64,000 nucleotides of DNA, taken from positions 129,752,755 through 129,816,754 of the forward strand of contig OW804094.1 of the NCBI GenBank assembly GCA_942159475.1, given 5' to 3'. Position 1 is the first letter of the stretch. The number at the start of each line of letters is the position of its first letter. Under the pieces are notes generated by a model. That model made no database searches. It was not told where the DNA came from and saw only the letters and a list, made by a program, of their open reading frames with translations. Source of the stretch: Sthenelais limicola. Its lineage: Eukaryota > Annelida > Polychaeta > Phyllodocida > Sigalionidae. Shown in pieces: positions 1 through 13,478 of the stretch. Made by a program: the position numbers and the translations under genes.

Positions 1-3000
1 CACACGTTGACAGGAGTTGTCCCAAACGTCGAATATAAGCATCGCACCCTTTCAGTTATGAATGAAATATGAATGCGATTTATTTTGCTTTTCTTTCCAC
101 CCTTTTATAGATACGATTGTGCGTTAAACAAAGGCGCGCATACAAATAAGTTGGAGAATAAATAATAACGCTGGGACATGTTACACGAATGGTTATTGGT
201 GTAGCTTGGAGGCAGTTACATGGGTGCACCTGGCAAGAATGATCAAAACAAAAAACTTGGCTTGGTGATCCATGGCCTATGGTTACTGCAACCATGGATA
301 TAGCTGCCCACCTGTCTCGCACCACATTAACCTGAGAGACCTTGATTACCATAATATAGTGACGCGCAGTTTCAAATTTGGACTAGGACTCCCCCTCCTG
401 CTGTTGGAACGCGATATTGACACAGTTGTTTTATGCCATCCCCCTCATAATTAGTAGGTTAACTGTTTCAGATATAAAAGTAATGCAACAGAATTGGGGA
501 TGCCATTTTAATTTAATCATTCATATATAGTTATTTCTCATAAGCAATTTTCCAATCAATGGTCACATAGGATCCAAGTTAAAGAAATCAAGCTAACTGG
601 TCCTTTGGGTCGTGTTCCAATGATCATTTCCACTCGATCGTGTGCCTGAATTCATGTACTGGCCAGTCCAATGCCTCTCCCAACCCTTCCCCATTATGTA
701 CCGGACACACCCACATGCACCACGCGGTGTCTTATCAGAAAAGAGTACGCCTCGTTTACTCTTTTTATCAGCTGGGCGTGTCCCTTCCTTCATTGTTTAT
801 GGAATAATTCCCTATTATCTCTACGTATCTGAAGGATTTGATGGATTGGCTCGAGCGCATTTATCTAAACATTCTGAAATGAATTCGCTCCGTCACTTCC
901 ATTCCGAGGGAAAAGTGTTCAGATATTTCAACAAGATCAGATATTTCAACAAGGTGGAGTTAAGCATACAACGCACGACCCCATTCGCAAATCCGTTTAT
1001 AAAGGCGTGTCATATACATTGCAGGCGTAATTGAGATGGTTACTATCCACCCAAACAAGGTATAAACAACTTGTCCAACAGCAATAATCCCTTAAGAACG
1101 AAAATCACCTAGCAATGCCAATGCACTGTTTGGTGCCTCGAGTCCATCAGGCTTGCACCCACGCACGTTACTCAATCGCTATATTACATTTGTAGTTTAG
1201 ATCCTCACCGTGCTTAGCGCATTCACTCAATGCTTCAGGCTTCCAGCACTTGAAAGCTTTGAAGGGCCAATATCATAATGGTGTTTTGTCAACGATAGTC
1301 TGTAAATGATATTCAATAACACACCTGTCATGTCTGGTGTAAATACAATCGGTGCGGTCCATAAAGTACCTAACATTTATGACTCCATGTCTTGGCACTA
1401 TCATCTAAGCAAATGATCGCAATTTGTAACGCGTGGTACCTTTATCATCGCGCCTTTATTGATTGCTTATCGAAACTGCGAGGGAAGTATAAATAGAGAC
1501 ATGGCAATTCAAGCTTTTACGACGTGATTGTTCAATAAGGAATAAGTACAGGTACGGTATACATGTATACCTTTGAATAGAATGTCCACAAGCACAGAAC
1601 AAGTCTCCTTCTTTGACATAGAGCCATAACGTTGAAAGCAAACATATGTCTTTGTTAATGACCTTATTTATTATGGACGTTTAGGCACTGTGTGCCATCC
1701 CACAATGGCAAAACAAATGAATGCAAACAAAGAAAATCAGGTCGCTTGAAACGCTTGTTCTTGTTCCAGATGTGGATCAATATAGGCCTGACAGTTGACA
1801 TACAAGGTGCAAGGGGTACATAGGGGTATTTAAAGCAACCCACTCAATTGCTTAGACATGTAACATCCATTTATTTAAGAGGGAACCCGCCCTCCTATAC
1901 ACACTTCCTTGACCCTAAAGTCAAAATAAATCCCATGTCGACGAGGTTTTCCTCTATGGGTGAAGTGCATAACTTCCTAGAACAGGATTTGACCTATGCT
2001 ATCAAGAACGGATGTTTGGCAAAACAAGAGTACGTAATGGCTTTTGTTTGCGGCGTCTTAATTGAAAGGTACCAGAAAACAGATATGTTTAACGAAGACA
2101 AGAAAAATAAACATCATGCCAAACAACACACACCAATGACGTGCTTGGACCAACGAGATGGCCTAGAAAGTCATTATGATATATCAATATCTTCTGTGAG
2201 GACTGACGTTTATATAACTTCCATGATTGATGTTATGGCTAATATACTATCAACATATATATTAAATCATCAAGAAAGTTGTCAATATTTGCTCGCATTG
2301 CTGTAATTCCGTGATTGTATGAATGACACAATCCAGGGCGGCGATTAGTACATATTTTCGCCGTGGGAGTTATTTTGTCATTTTGCTCTATATCAGACAT
2401 AATATTTATTACATGTTCCTGCTGTGATTTCGCTTCATGTGCTGAGCCGGCATCCTACGTATTTCTCCAGGGGTCAAGTGGCGTCATGGAACTAACAATC
2501 CAAGTGATACCATTGCGAAGCATAACCTGGTTCCTGATAGAAATTGTTTACAATTCAACTCGTCAAATTGTTTACTGACCAATAACCACAACAGCAGCTG
2601 GAATATAGGACAAGTCTGCACCAAAAATGAATTGCAAAGGACAAAAACATCCGCAAGATAGTAGGAAAATAGGGGCCACATTATCTTCAATTAAACCTGG
2701 GCTTTTTTTTAATGTGAGGGGGATCAATTTATGTGCAGGAGTAATTAAAGCGCACGGTCCGGGTATGGACTTCTTAAAAACCACTGGTCCATCACGTCAA
2801 ACAAAGAGATGTGTGCTCGGGAGCGCCTGGAATAACGTTATAGCCGAATGATGAACCAATGACACTTTGTCTGCAATTAGAAGGGAGGCGAACCGCGGAA
2901 ACAAAGTCTAAAAGCATTAGCGGGATTTCTTTCTGTCTTCGGTACACATCCTTTACTTTCTAGGCCTTCTCTGTGGTACTGGTTATAAGCTGCAGGTGGC

Positions 3001-6000
3001 ACCATACCGGGTTCACTTGATGTGAAGGGTGCTGGAGCGTTGCTATGGTAACATAGAGGCCGTCAAGCCAACCACCCTCATGGGATGGTTTGAATCTGGG
3101 GTAATAGGGCGAAAAAATGGGGGTAACAAGCCTAGAAAAAAATAAGCAATTAGACTCCCCGCCATAAACTTGTAAAGCCATAAGAAGTTCATTTTCTACA
3201 GAATGTAATGGCCTCTTACATGGAAACAGTCCCTTGACACCTCACATATAGGATTGTCACCCATGCTTAAAACTGATATGAAACTTTTGACATGTGTTTA
3301 CACAACCGTAATGCACTGCATATTTGAGTTGTTTCCACTCTTACTTACTCAGATCTTCACAACATGAATACTATCAAATAATATAAAGAGGGGCGAAAAA
3401 TAGTTCATATCATTTAATCGCATTATGATACTTTGATACTTGACATTGGTTCCAAATAGTTTAAAAATGTTCACATATGTGTACACGTTGTATCTGCATT
3501 TGCCCCAGTTGCATAGATCTACTCCTTGGACGGCGAGTGCATACCGCTTTTTTCATATACTACTTACATTTTACCCCCACACACGCCAGGCAACTGCAGC
3601 TGGTCAAGACAGAACATCACAGCTGAAATGCATGCATGTATGGATACGCCGCACCGACATTAATGAAGAAGGTTATTTATGCATTTGGCATTCGTGGAAG
3701 AGTTTGTGTATCATAATCAAGTCACTGTATTGCAGAGGAGAACGCGAACTTTAGGATCTCAAATCAACCCTGCTAGGCTATGACCTACATAATGTATAGC
3801 CTGGGACGCACCCCTGCCTGGAAATTCCATGCATAAAGATCCTAAATGACAATCAGCGAATCTTTCACGCTAAAGGAAACAGGACCGTGACTTTAGAGTC
3901 CATTGATTAGATTAGGAACATTGAGTTATGAGAGGAAGGGGGATAAAAGAGTGAAGTTGGAAAAGGAATGGTAGGGGGTTGGGGTGGGGGAGGGCATGGA
4001 TGGAGTGGGAAAAAGAGGAAGGGGTGTAGTGTTTGGTTGTATGGATGCATTGCTGGTGAGTCTTGTGGGGAGTGGCTGTGAAAGCCTAGAAGAGAGAGAG
4101 TTGCTATAACTCCAACTACTCCTACGTTCTCCTACACCCCCATGCAGTGAACTTCATCTGGAAGGGATCAATCTTGTCGCTCCCAATTTAAACGATGTGG
4201 GCTGGAGAGACAAAGGTTGAGGCTAGTTTGATCCTTGCCTGATGGATCAGGACGCCTTCTGTCCCGGCACCGGGATCAATCAGATATCGGCACATCGCCG
4301 TGCAGCCCACGGATCAGTGAAAGGCTAAAGGATCAGTGGGCTGATTGACAAGAGGCCACTTCAATCCTCCCCTCGCCCCAAGCAAACGCTCCCAGCTACG
4401 CTATCTCCAGGATAGGCGGAATTTGGGGACAGGGAAAGGGATGGGAGGAGGTTTAAGGTTTATCAATGTGTTCATAAGTGACAGTGTAAAGATCTATATT
4501 ACGCAAATAAAGCTATGATGCCATAGAAATGACCATCTGTCATGTTTATAGACAGCCCGAAACCGAGTATATTGATGATACTACAACGTACCCCTGGCGC
4601 ATATGTATAATGCCATAAGTTCCACTTGTCCCAAAGTTGTTTGTTTTGTTTAGAGGCAATATGAACTCATAAGCTAAAACAAAATCAGACTTTGAAAATA
4701 TGTGCCGGACTCGGATATCCAGGACTGAGGACTTGTATCCTAATTACAAAGGAAACCATCCCACTTACGATTATTGTATTGTAACCATACGGGACAATAC
4801 AAAACAAAGACTCATTCTAGGATGTAGTGGTTCAAGCCACACCCAGGGATGGGTATTGCTCTGACACCAGATTTCTTATTATGTGGAATAATTTTCTGAC
4901 ATTTTTTGTTAGAAACTTGTAGGGATCAGGGATATTTCCATATTACACTTTGCACCAATACACAAGATATACAGGACATTTATAAGTTTGCAACTTTTAT
5001 TAGTCCCTCAAAACCTAACAAGAGCTTCCCAAATACAAGAACGTGATTCCCTTTTTATGAGGGGAGCTCATGTCGAGGACATCATGCTCTCATGACTGCC
5101 CTCCTTCACACTACAGGCCATATTTTCTCCTACCCTCAAGCCAGACTGACCATGCATGCGCTTTCATTGTAAGAGGAAGACACTGTATGAACAGGCTAAA
5201 GGGTCGGACAATCCTTGCCCATCAAGGAAGAAGACTAGGCCCACAAAGTGACCCTGTGACCGCGTCCTACCCTAAAAGGATCTCCGCCCCCACTCCCCTC
5301 CAGGAAAAGACTATTGATATCGAGGTAATGCACGAACGCTCAACTTAATTGGACCAACAATATAAGGCAGGGCTATGCACGAATGCATGGATGCGCGTGT
5401 GCATTGCAATTCATAAGAACTATTTATTGGGGAAAGATAAAGTCAGCCCCAAGGAATCCAAGAGTGAAATGACCGAGTGTAACTTTTCTGGTCAATTCTC
5501 GAGATCAATGCGTGGCAAAATATCCGTAGACAGTTTTCAGCAATACATCGATCCTTCGGAGTATTCTCTCGCCGAGAGTCTCCGCCCATAAAAAAAAACT
5601 TTAATACTGATATGGATGCGTCTGGTTCCTCTTTGTCAATAATACCCTATTGTTTTGAAATTTCTCAGCCAAGCGTTAATTTATGCCCAGTTCTTTCTCA
5701 TCAATCAGAATATTTATTAAGTGTCGCCGCGACAGGGAAATATATTGCATCATATTTTGCAATTACCCATGTTGTCGCCAATGAGAAATGAGGCGATAAA
5801 GCAAATGATGGACTACCTAGGTCAATATTTCATCTTGCAACGTTACATAATTGGTCAGATTTATTGATCTGTATTTGTCGCCTGGGAAAAGCCCATCGAC
5901 GGATAATGGGCATGAAAAAGGGCAATTTCATGTAGTATCTAGGTAACAAGGACTTGTCAGTATTTGATGCATTAATTTATGGTCCCTGCTGATAAGGAAG

Positions 6001-8055
6001 CTGCAGCGATGTGTACAATCCAACTGACAGGTTGTACAGGAATTTTTTTAATGACCTTTTCATTTAGTCCCATGGCAAAAGCACCAGTGCCATCCACAGA
6101 GGCCCAAGTTCTTTGATATTCAAATAAGCAATTTGGGCATGTAAATGTGGCTATTTTGTAAAGGGGAAGGGTGTTGGAGGGGAGGGCGATATGGGGTGCC
6201 ATGGGAGGTAGCAGCTGGGACTCTGATAATGCTGCGTCGGCGTCTGACCTTAAATCCACCTGAGTGCATTTTAATCAATGTTCTCTACGCACCCCGAGCA
6301 CGGGCCGATAAAAATCTTTCAAATTCTCTGTCCATCTTCTCTAGCATTGTGCAAGCAAATAAAGAGATTATCTGCGCGATGCTGTTGGTCAAACTGGTGG
6401 CCAGGAAGGTCGCTCTTGCGATCGCCTTTGTGAGGATCATTGCACGAAGCGACATGCTCGGAGGCGACGGTGCTTCAAAATTGCTCGAGGCTCTCTGGGG
6501 AATTCCTCGCCTCGTTATATGCATCTTCAATCAGCTGGCAAGTCAGGACTTTTGAGAATGGGAACTGGGAAATATCGAGTAACAGGATTAGTGAAATTTC
6601 CCAGGGATACTCCAACTAAAGGGATTAGTGTCTATCTTGGTTTGGTTTGCCTTCATTTGAAGATATCAATTGATTTTAGCAGACGCACACGCGTTGTATC
6701 TGTTTTGACACATTAGAAGGTTTACTTTCCAGGATATATAATTTGATAAGAGTTGCTTCCACTGTTTTGCCTTGAGTCTGAAATGGGAGGGGCAGGTGGA
6801 TCCTGTCAGAAGACGACGTGTCCTTAAAACCGTCTAGCAGCGAGGATCGTATATCTTCTTCAACTCCCTATACAGACTATATTTATAGAACTCGCTGTTT
6901 ATTTCAAAGCTTGTTTTAATCGAGAGTTATAACAATCGTGACTCCAATGAATCGCTAAATAACTCATCCCTTGAGTCTTAATTAAACTCTGCCTTTGACT
7001 TTGACATATAAAACAATTTTAATGTTCGAGGAGCTCATGAATTTATGAGTTCCTCGAACATACACCATCTAAAAGCCACCATCTTAACTTTGAAGAAAAT
7101 CAGTAACACCAACAGGGACTTGAATTCCCATGCAATGAGTTGTAGCAATTCTAAGTTTCTGACAAAGAATCGATAAATAATTCTGCTTCTGTAACAGCCC
7201 ACCGACCAAGAAGGCAAACAATGGATTATCATTTTATGAAACCGACAGGGTTTGTGGCTAAGCTCCCATATCCCTCAATCGTTTATTTACACACGGAGCC
7301 TCGCGGAGCAATATGGGTTTATGATCATGGGGATTTCATCATGCTAAACTAGAGATGGTGGCAGAGAGATGAGGGAGAGAGGGAGAGGGGGAGAGAGTAG
7401 GGCAAGCTATGGGGTCCACTTGTATCGATCGATTACTTCTGGCACTGCAACCACGTGGCGAGCGCGTGTTCTTTGTTTGGGTGGGGAAGCGCGACAGCCA
7501 GCCACTGGGAAACCCATCGTCAGCAGTAGTAGTTGCAGAAGGCAGCAGTAGCCCACATGCAAGTCCGCTAAAAGCTGAATATCATCCAAAAGTGGGCTCC
7601 ACAGTGAATGCATCAATTTGTTGTATTCAATTCAATAAATAGACCAAGGCCACTCACTGCCAGTGACAACAGGATCTAAAGCACTCTTGGCAAGCCTTGG
7701 GTTGCTGCAAATGGTTTAGACTTGGACTGACAGGGTACAGTGCAACTCGTCAATAGAAAATGGGATCTAGATTAATGTGACCCAGTTTCGGAAAGGGGGG
7801 GAGTAATTACAGGAAAAATCCTAATGAACACGAAGTGGCTTGCCGTGTTTAGGGTGTGTAGAGGGGTGCATGTATGGGCACCGGCGCGTGCTGTGCATGG
7901 GAGGCCGAAAACGCCAAGACCTGCTGACATTACCATGCCACACTGAAATATTGCAGTGCCCCTAAATGGCTTTTGTCACACAAGTCAATAAAACATCCCC
8001 ACCTCCTCTGTGTACGAGGATCCACTTCAGCGAAACTCGAGAGGAGCAGGTTGAA
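1..8055. other. Intergenic DNA, no gene recognised
   Basis: AT-rich non-coding sequence. Open frames here are short, mostly lack a good ATG context and show no family motifs. Small structures seen: an 18-bp direct duplication at 919-954, a purine-rich stretch at about 3930-4080, and a 40-nt hairpin at 7022-7061 listed separately. I see no RNA gene or transposase. Confidence 0.6.
7022..7061. repeat. Short inverted repeat (17-bp stem, 6-nt loop)
   Basis: The arms ATGTTCGAGGAGCTCAT and ATGAGTTCCTCGAACAT are complementary apart from one G/T wobble and are separated by GAATTT. As RNA this would be a compact hairpin, but it is much shorter than a microRNA precursor. It may be a transposon footprint or a chance palindrome. 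Confidence 0.6.
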
Positions 8056-8211
8056 CTACTCGCCCGAGTCGTTCTTCAGATGGCTCACCCTCTTCTCCAC
8101 TTTCTCCTCCTCGTTCCAGTCTAGCTTTCTCTCTAGCCACTTTTCCAGGAACCTAGACAGAGCTACGAGGCACTTATTGCGCAGGATAGGTGCAAAGTAG
8201 TATAAGTACAT
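8056..8211 (-). pseudogene. Possible coding remnant, unrecognised
   Basis: On the minus strand an ATG opens a 51-codon frame rich in charged, helix-type residues, with segments such as FLEKWLERKLDWNEEEK. After its TAG stop the same frame continues with protein-like composition for about 35 codons (FNLLLSSFAEVDP). This differs from the low-complexity translations around it and could be a decayed exon or a retrotransposed fragment. I recognise no family, and chance cannot be excluded. Confidence 0.2.
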
Positions 8212-11200
8212 CTATGTACTACTTACTTCCCAAGCACAGACGGACAGGCAGGCCCCTGGGAATCCTTACTTCCCCAATAACGAGCTATATGTTTAAGAGT
8301 GAAGGAGAAAGTTTTCCTTTGTCAATAAAGAAAGAACACCTCAGGTAGAAAGTGTTACATAGAAAGAGTTGTTTATGCGCGCACGCGGGAGGACTATGCA
8401 AGGTGGGAGGGTGTGTTAATAGATAGGGGTGGGGGGAAGTGTGGGAGGGCGCGGATGTGGTATTGGTGAGGAGGGGGGGATGAGATGGAGGGTGCATGGT
8501 GTGTAAGGGGGAGGGGAAGATATTATTATTAGACGAGAAGAGGGAAGGCGAAGGAAGGGGAGGGAGGGGGGAGAGATCGAGATCCACCACAGACTCGCCT
8601 CCTCCCCTTTCTCCCTTCTCTCGTTCTCTCTAGCTATACGCACCGCTTCGTAGAGAGCACACACCGCATGGTTCAACAAAGCTGGCGTCGCGCCAACATT
8701 GTTCCACAGTCAGACAAAGCCGTTCGTCGTAGCGTGCGGTGGCGGCGTGGAGCGCACAAGGTGGTCGGTCCTCCACACATACGGATTGTCATAGCCACGC
8801 ACACCCCCTAGAACCTAGAACTCCCTTCCAACTCTCCAGCCGAACAAAGACTTCAATAGGTTTTGCTCCCGCTCCAAAAACCCGGCCCCATCCCCCTCCC
8901 CCACACCCCCAGGATCCACTAATTATCGGAATTTTAATTAAAAAGCAAACCTCCAACTGGTGAAATGCAATACACAGGTGTCTGGGGCAGATTGTGATAA
9001 TGACCCAGATCCCCTCGCATGCAGGTACGTTTATGTCTTTCCAAAGGGGTGCCCACGGGTGCACATCATTGAAAATGTCAATAGATTGGCAAGGATTTGC
9101 GTTACAAGATACATAAATGCCCAGAGATTTGCGCACCTGAATAACAGTGAACTTAAAACTTATCGACGTATGGGGATACGTCCTTGAGCATTGCATCGGG
9201 CCTAATTTAATATGCATTCTACTTATTGGAACGTGGATTGTTTTGTTTTGCCTTGCCCCACCTGTTATATTGGAATCGTTATTCATGAATAAATATTTAG
9301 CTAATTTCTTTTTAAAAAAATGATTGATATATTTTTCCACAAGGGTCGGCCTACTGGTGCATTCAATGGGGTTCCTCGTCGATATGGTGCAAATAAATCA
9401 TAAATCATGAATATTCTGTGGTTGGTAGATCAGAGGTATCTATGAAGTATATTTTCTTAGACAAAACGCCCAAACAACGCATTACCAGCCATTTTCCGTC
9501 AAATTTGCTATTTTGTGGCCCATTCCAAGTCACCAAGATAGAATATTATAAGATCTTGGCCTGCATCTTCTTTTTGGTAAAAACAAATCGTCTCCCCAAT
9601 TAGTTATCTCAGTTGGCACAGGAATCCCACCATTTTCAATATAACTCTCTCATCTTCTTAAATTTAGGGAATCTAGGATGAAATAGAAAATGTTATATTA
9701 GGATAGCACTGCTATAGTTATATTAATATATCAAGAGGCTGACAAATGACACCGCAGAACAGCAGAATACAAAAGTAATGAACATTTCGGGGGGGGGGGG
9801 GGGCAGGGATTTAATAAAACGGAGGAAAGGTAATTTTTTCCTACATTTTCGTTATTCATATTCCTTCCGTTCAACTGTGCTAAGGATTAAAGAAAGAAAG
9901 AGTTGAGAAATAGTTTTGGTCCAATTAGCAGGAAATGCAGCTTTAAAGGTCAAGTATACCTAAGTATTGCAGCAATTCTATTCTCGTATTTGCCTTCGTT
10001 ATTCATACAAACAGGGGTAATTGACCTCTAAAACCAGAGAAAGGGCCTTTAAATGCAATATTTTATCGATTTGGCACCGTATTCGTGTGTAAATAACACT
10101 CTCTCTTAACACCCAGAATAGAATTTGGCACCGATCGTGTCACTCGAACAAGGCCTTGATACAAAAACTGTGAAAAAAACTGTGTTATATATTGACACTT
10201 GTCAAAATGATGGGTGCAGACATTAATTGATCCTGTGTCCCGGAGAGGTCATAACTCATATATCACTCATGTGGTCATCCGTCTAATGTTTGATTGTCAC
10301 TATGTCTGATCGTGTTTACATAGATCTAGTGATAACCTAATGTCAATTTTATGCAAATAAGTCCTGAAACAATGAACAAATGCAATGCTCTACACCTGGA
10401 ACAACTCCCTCTACATAATCTAGGAACAAAAAACCCATAGAATTATGCAGACTTAAAGTTAATTTGTATGTATACCCATGCTGACCATATCATATACACT
10501 GGTTTGTCTGATTAAGTCTCTCTATTCTGTTAACAATTGCATACATGCCGTACTATACCTGTATTCACAGTCAATGATACTGCCAACACATTGATTGTTA
10601 GTTCTAAATTGTGCTTGCTAATAACTATATTCCCATATATAGAAACTGGAAACTGATATGACAACACTATTGATCAAACGCCATTTGTATTGAGGCACGC
10701 CTGTGTTCCAATCATACCTTTGGAAGGGGTATTGATTGACCTAGTTTGGGTCCAGGTGACACCCATTGATTCGGACCATATACGATGTGACAATAACAAG
10801 CACAGAACGCGGAAGATTCTTGCCATCGAACAAGCATCCTTCTGTGCCAGATGCTATTGCCATCCAGATTCGATTACCACTAGCTGTGTTTGGTATCAAT
10901 TTATCAGTGTGCACAGTTGTCACTTGCTTTGTCCGGACCGTCTAGACTGAATATTATAAGCAGCGTTATATCTAATGCAAGTAGCAGTCGAATCAGGCTA
11001 ATGGGAGGTGTGGGTTGCCCCGAGGATGTACGGATGGCAATGCTATATGTTAGTGAGCGCTTTTATGATATTGGGGGGCGTGCATGATGCGTTAACCTTG
11101 CCTGCTGGACATTGTGGTCAGTTGATCATCCAGGCTGCTTCATTGAATTGCCTTTTATCTTTGCCGCGCAGTGACCACTGATGAGGCACGTGCCCACTGA

Positions 11201-13310
11201 ATAACAATGACAAAAAAGTCCCCATCTTCTGTGTGCATGGCCACAATAGTCAGACCATTTAGCCTCGGGGGATGCCTAAGGCTAGCCCGGCGCCTGGTTT
11301 TATTCTATTATTTAAATGAGTGCTTAATTACTTAATGTTTACAAAATGCCCCTAATAAAAAAGGTCGACCAATCAAATTATATTGTCTCAGACCGGGTAG
11401 AACCTCCAGTTAAAAGCATAGGAAAAAAGACAATCATTTCTTCTTATCTCCATAGAAATATTTAATATGACTGCGGTTATTTTTGCATTATAGATGCATT
11501 TTAGTGTAGATGAAAAATCCCAGGGGTAGCTGTTGCGTTTAGATTTAATTTGGACGAGGGAGGATTAATAATCAATATGGAATTAAGGGCTACACATCAA
11601 GCCTGCACTCATACAAGACCCTCTTGCTGATGGCCTGGAAGCTATAGTAATAGGCTATAGCCATCAAGGAAAGACTTTTTATTGGCAGTTTGTTTAAAAG
11701 CAAGATATGGGGGACTCCCCTAATTTACCCTAGCACATTTGAGTCTCGGGCCATTCAGGCCTTTGCCCACGGTGCTGACCTGCAGCATTCTTCGCCGAGA
11801 GAATTATGAGGCTCCAAGACCTAAGTATTGGTTGATTTTATGGCCGGGGAACCTGTCCGTATTGTAAGGATCAAGAATTCCCGGATCCAGATGATTCTGT
11901 GGATACTGCGACGTGAGCCCGATTATAGCACCTCTGGGAGCCTTATGAGGCCTTTATAACCTTACGTTAATGCTTCGTTTGATGGTCGTAAGATGTTGCA
12001 CACCCGCCCGTTAAAGAAGCGTAAATGTTTATGACCCGTCCCTACCGAGACCGCAACATGTTTTTGATAAATTGTCTATTTCCTCATCGGTGACATGGCT
12101 CGGACCGCTATAGGGTTCCACCGAAGCTAGTTAGCCAGGCCACAATACGATCCCATTCATCAATTCCAAACACATCCTTGCTTTATTGCGTCAGAGACGA
12201 ATGGATATCCTGTCAATGCTAGAAACGGATCCATTCCAAATGGTACGCAAATAAAAGTTGTTTGTAACGGTTGTGATAATGTCTATGCGAGGGTTGTCAG
12301 TTCCATACATTGGGTGAAAATAGCGAAGAGCGAGAAAAACAGATGCCCTGCATTCATTTCCATTCCCGTCATGATAGCTACCAACGGAGAGCGCTTTCAT
12401 TCCTCTTCATGCATTCCATGAATGATTGTTTTAGCCACATCCTTCTATTGACAACTAGGAGAAGCAATTATTATAGATATACCCTGTTGTATAGAGTCAC
12501 TCAATCTCTTATTCATGTCATGAGTGTTTTATTGGGAATAGGTGTCTTATAGCGTTAGCAGATCCCTCATCCCAGCCCATGTCTTGTTCGTATCCAGGGG
12601 CCTCAAAGCAAGCAACCTTCTTATGATTGGACATATTCCATGGTCATAACATTATATGGTGCGAAAGCAGACAAGCATCGCTATTAATGTAATTAGGTGG
12701 GTAGGTGCACCCCCTTGCCAAACGATTGAGAAGAAGGTATACAGAGGGAATGAATTCATACATGTTCAGAGACCTCTGAGAATGGGAATAGAAGCTTGGA
12801 GAAACTCAAATAGACCACTAAGCCCCTCCATGGCAAAAAAGTGTGTTGTCAAGAGATTATACATTGGGAGATCGTGTCTTGAATCGGAAGAATAGTCTTT
12901 GAGTACACATTTGACCTCAGCATTGCTTTAGTGTCGTTTCTGAGCCCTGCGCCAGTGTGTTGTTTGTTCATGGTATCACGAGAAACAACTATAAAGGGAA
13001 ATTTCGAGGTTCAGTGGAGGTTCCTTGCAGTGGATCTGTGAACGTGGTTACGAAGTGATTGCACGGAGAGCCAATATCGCTTATAGCTGTCTCTAATCCC
13101 ACACATTCAATGATTCATTTTCACTTGATTCATTTTCATTCTGTCGTCTATATTCTACACATATATTGCATGAGATTCATTTTTGTGGATAGTCACCTTA
13201 ATCATTATTTAATAATGGGAGTATAACTAAGTTACACACATATACAGCTGTTCAGCTGTTCTTTCTTCTATCGTGCATCGTTTATGTTTTGAATACCGTA
13301 ATAACTGTGC
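8212..13310. other. Intergenic DNA, no gene recognised
   Basis: Non-coding sequence with a purine-rich stretch at about 8400-8580 (pyrimidine-rich on the other strand) and a run of 15 G at 9789-9803. No gene, RNA or mobile-element signature was seen. Confidence 0.55.
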
Positions 13311-13478
13311 AGTCTAAGGTCACAGCCTCTCAGATCAGATAAGAATGGTAGGTCAGTGATTAGACACCTACTGCACCAATGGCTTTTCTGGCTCTGGGGT
13401 AGGGGTCGATTATTATGGCACATTGCGGTTTGCAATAGGTGCTTTCCCTCAGTTCGGAGGGACCCTCTCAGTCTCAAC
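13311..13478. repeat. Dispersed repeat, copy 1
   Basis: About 170 bp shared, in the same orientation, with 28516-28669 and 38243-38425. Shared landmarks in order are CAGCCTCTCAGATC, GTCAGTGATT, CCTACTGC, AATGGCTTTTCT and GGAGGGAC. The copies differ by substitutions and small indels. No polymerase III A and B boxes or long poly(A) tail are obvious, so a SINE fragment or a non-autonomous element are both possible. Confidence 0.75.

Noticed and set aside
1848..2306. Open frame of 152 codons, plus strand
   Set aside because: It starts at TTG; an internal ATG gives about 120 residues without recognisable motif. Chance is likely, although it is the most protein-like frame of the first 10 kb.
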